This document shows, in pieces, positions 6,012 to 6,631 of a DNA stretch of 6,631 nt (positions are counted from its first letter, which is position 1; each line of letters begins with the position of its first letter). The stretch is from Thermoprotei archaeon. Its GTDB lineage: Archaea > Thermoproteota > Thermoprotei_A > Sulfolobales > Fervidicoccaceae. Under the pieces are notes generated by a model, which saw only the letters and a program-made list of their open reading frames with translations, was not told where the DNA came from and made no database searches. The DNA lies in contig JAEMPT010000066.1 in NCBI GenBank assembly GCA_022759165.1, positions 1-6,631 of the forward strand, written 5' to 3'. The position numbers were made by a program, and so were the translations under genes.

Positions 6012-6631
6012 GTGCATGATTTGGAAAAAGTATACCAGGCTATAAAAAAATATCTGGATGAGAGAGATGCCGCAAGGGAAGAGATGCTTGCAAGAGGGAG
6101 GGAGATAATAAGGCTTTCCGGTAGTGCTATATCAAAAATGCTCAGCAGCGACTTAAAAGGTGCGGAAGATGAACTGAAAAAAATGAGGTCGATCGTTGAG
6201 AGCTTATCTTTTTCCCTCAAAGATTACCCGGAGCTCTTCAATTCGACTCCATACTGGAACGCGCTCGCTGAGCACGTTGAGGCTGAATCCCTCTATAAAG
6301 TATTAATTGGGGAAGGCGTGCCTAGTCCTGAGGAGCTCGGAGTGCCCATAGTCCCCTATGTATTAGGATTAGCGGATTTAATTGGCGAACTTAGGAGAGT
6401 TGCCCTGGAGGAAGTGAAAAAAGGCAGGATCGGGAACGCTTGGATGCTTCTTGAAAAGATGGAAGAGATATTCTCTATGCTCTCGCCTTTGGATTATCCT
6501 GACGCTCTTCTCCCAGGTCTTAGGCATAAGGTAGATGTAGGTAGGAAGTTGATTGACGACACCAAATATTTCCTGGTTGATATGGAAAGCAGAATGAGGC
6601 TGGAGATAGCTCTACGAGAAGCATCAAGACT
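6012..6631 (+). CDS. Translin/TRAX-family protein, 3' end beyond the window
   Basis: The frame is open from GTG at 6012 to the window edge (206 codons plus two bases) and is probably nearly complete, given the usual size of archaeal homologues. It is largely helical and highly charged. Family signatures are YVLGLADLIGELRR (116-129) and LDYPDALLPGLRHKVD (160-175). Eukaryotic translin and TRAX form the C3PO RNase complex, in which TRAX supplies acidic catalytic residues. Here an ExxE pair (Glu87, Glu90 in AEHVEAESL) and Asp122/Glu126 in LADLIGEL line up by pattern with the TRAX active site, so a nuclease-competent, TRAX-like protein is inferred. An in-frame TGA at 6003-6005 rules out a longer start. 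GGAGG at 5996-6000 is a plausible ribosome-binding site within ahcY, and the 2-bp gap suggests co-transcription and coupled translation. Confidence 0.8.
   Translation, partial: MHDLEKVYQAIKKYLDERDAAREEMLARGREIIRLSGSAISKMLSSDLKGAEDELKKMRSIVESLSFSLKDYPELFNSTPYWNALAEHVEAESLYKVLIGEGVPSPEELGVPIVPYVLGLADLIGELRRVALEEVKKGRIGNAWMLLEKMEEIFSMLSPLDYPDALLPGLRHKVDVGRKLIDDTKYFLVDMESRMRLEIALREASR

Noticed and set aside
5939..6220. Open frame of 93 codons on the minus strand over the ahcY-translin junction
   Set aside because: It is a Ser/Leu-rich shadow of two genes with recognisable families on the plus strand.

Overview
The window is archaeal chromosomal DNA. Every recognisable protein is of archaeal type: a class III signal-peptide pilin, the KH/beta-CASP termination nuclease FttA (aCPSF1), a PUA-domain RNA-binding protein, an Sm-like archaeal protein (LSm/SmAP), ribosomal protein L37e, an archaeal-style RibD C-terminal-domain reductase, a short archaeal-type S-adenosylhomocysteinase, and a translin/TRAX-family protein. 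Heavy use of AGG/AGA for Arg and ATA for Ile, A/T-rich TATA-like boxes and a mixture of apparently leaderless and Shine-Dalgarno-led genes suggest a thermophilic member of the Thermoproteota/TACK group. Genus cannot be read from this sequence.

Layout. Bases 1-106 look like the right end of an IS200/IS605-type (TnpB) element with a perfect 7-bp hairpin. Bases 214-648 (minus) encode a small type IV pilin-like protein, with a possible terminator over its stop codon. Bases 673-1103 are non-coding and carry a second, solo IS200/IS605-like right-end hairpin (901-920), a strong unexplained 34-nt hairpin (1033-1066) and the fttA promoter. fttA (1104-3044, plus) ends convergently, with a 6-bp overlap, on a PUA-domain gene (3039-3512, minus). 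A short divergent promoter region then leads to the LSm-L37e operon (3614-4047, plus). This overlaps by 14 bp the convergent reductase gene (4034-4696, minus). A 62-bp divergent gap leads to the ahcY-translin pair (4759 to the window end, plus). The translin gene runs off the right edge.

How the genes fit together. From fttA onward most genes serve RNA metabolism or translation: 3'-end formation and termination (FttA), RNA binding (PUA protein, LSm), the ribosome (L37e) and possible RNA cleavage (TRAX-like protein). Two metabolic enzymes are interspersed: the reductase (riboflavin/deazaflavin precursor pathway, by family) and SAH hydrolase (methyl cycle). The strand alternates between almost every transcription unit, producing two overlapping convergent gene pairs and two compact divergent promoter regions. 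No CRISPR array, tRNA or rRNA was seen, and no complete novel system is evident. The least explained parts are the fttA upstream region and the two transposon-end hairpins bracketing the pilin gene.
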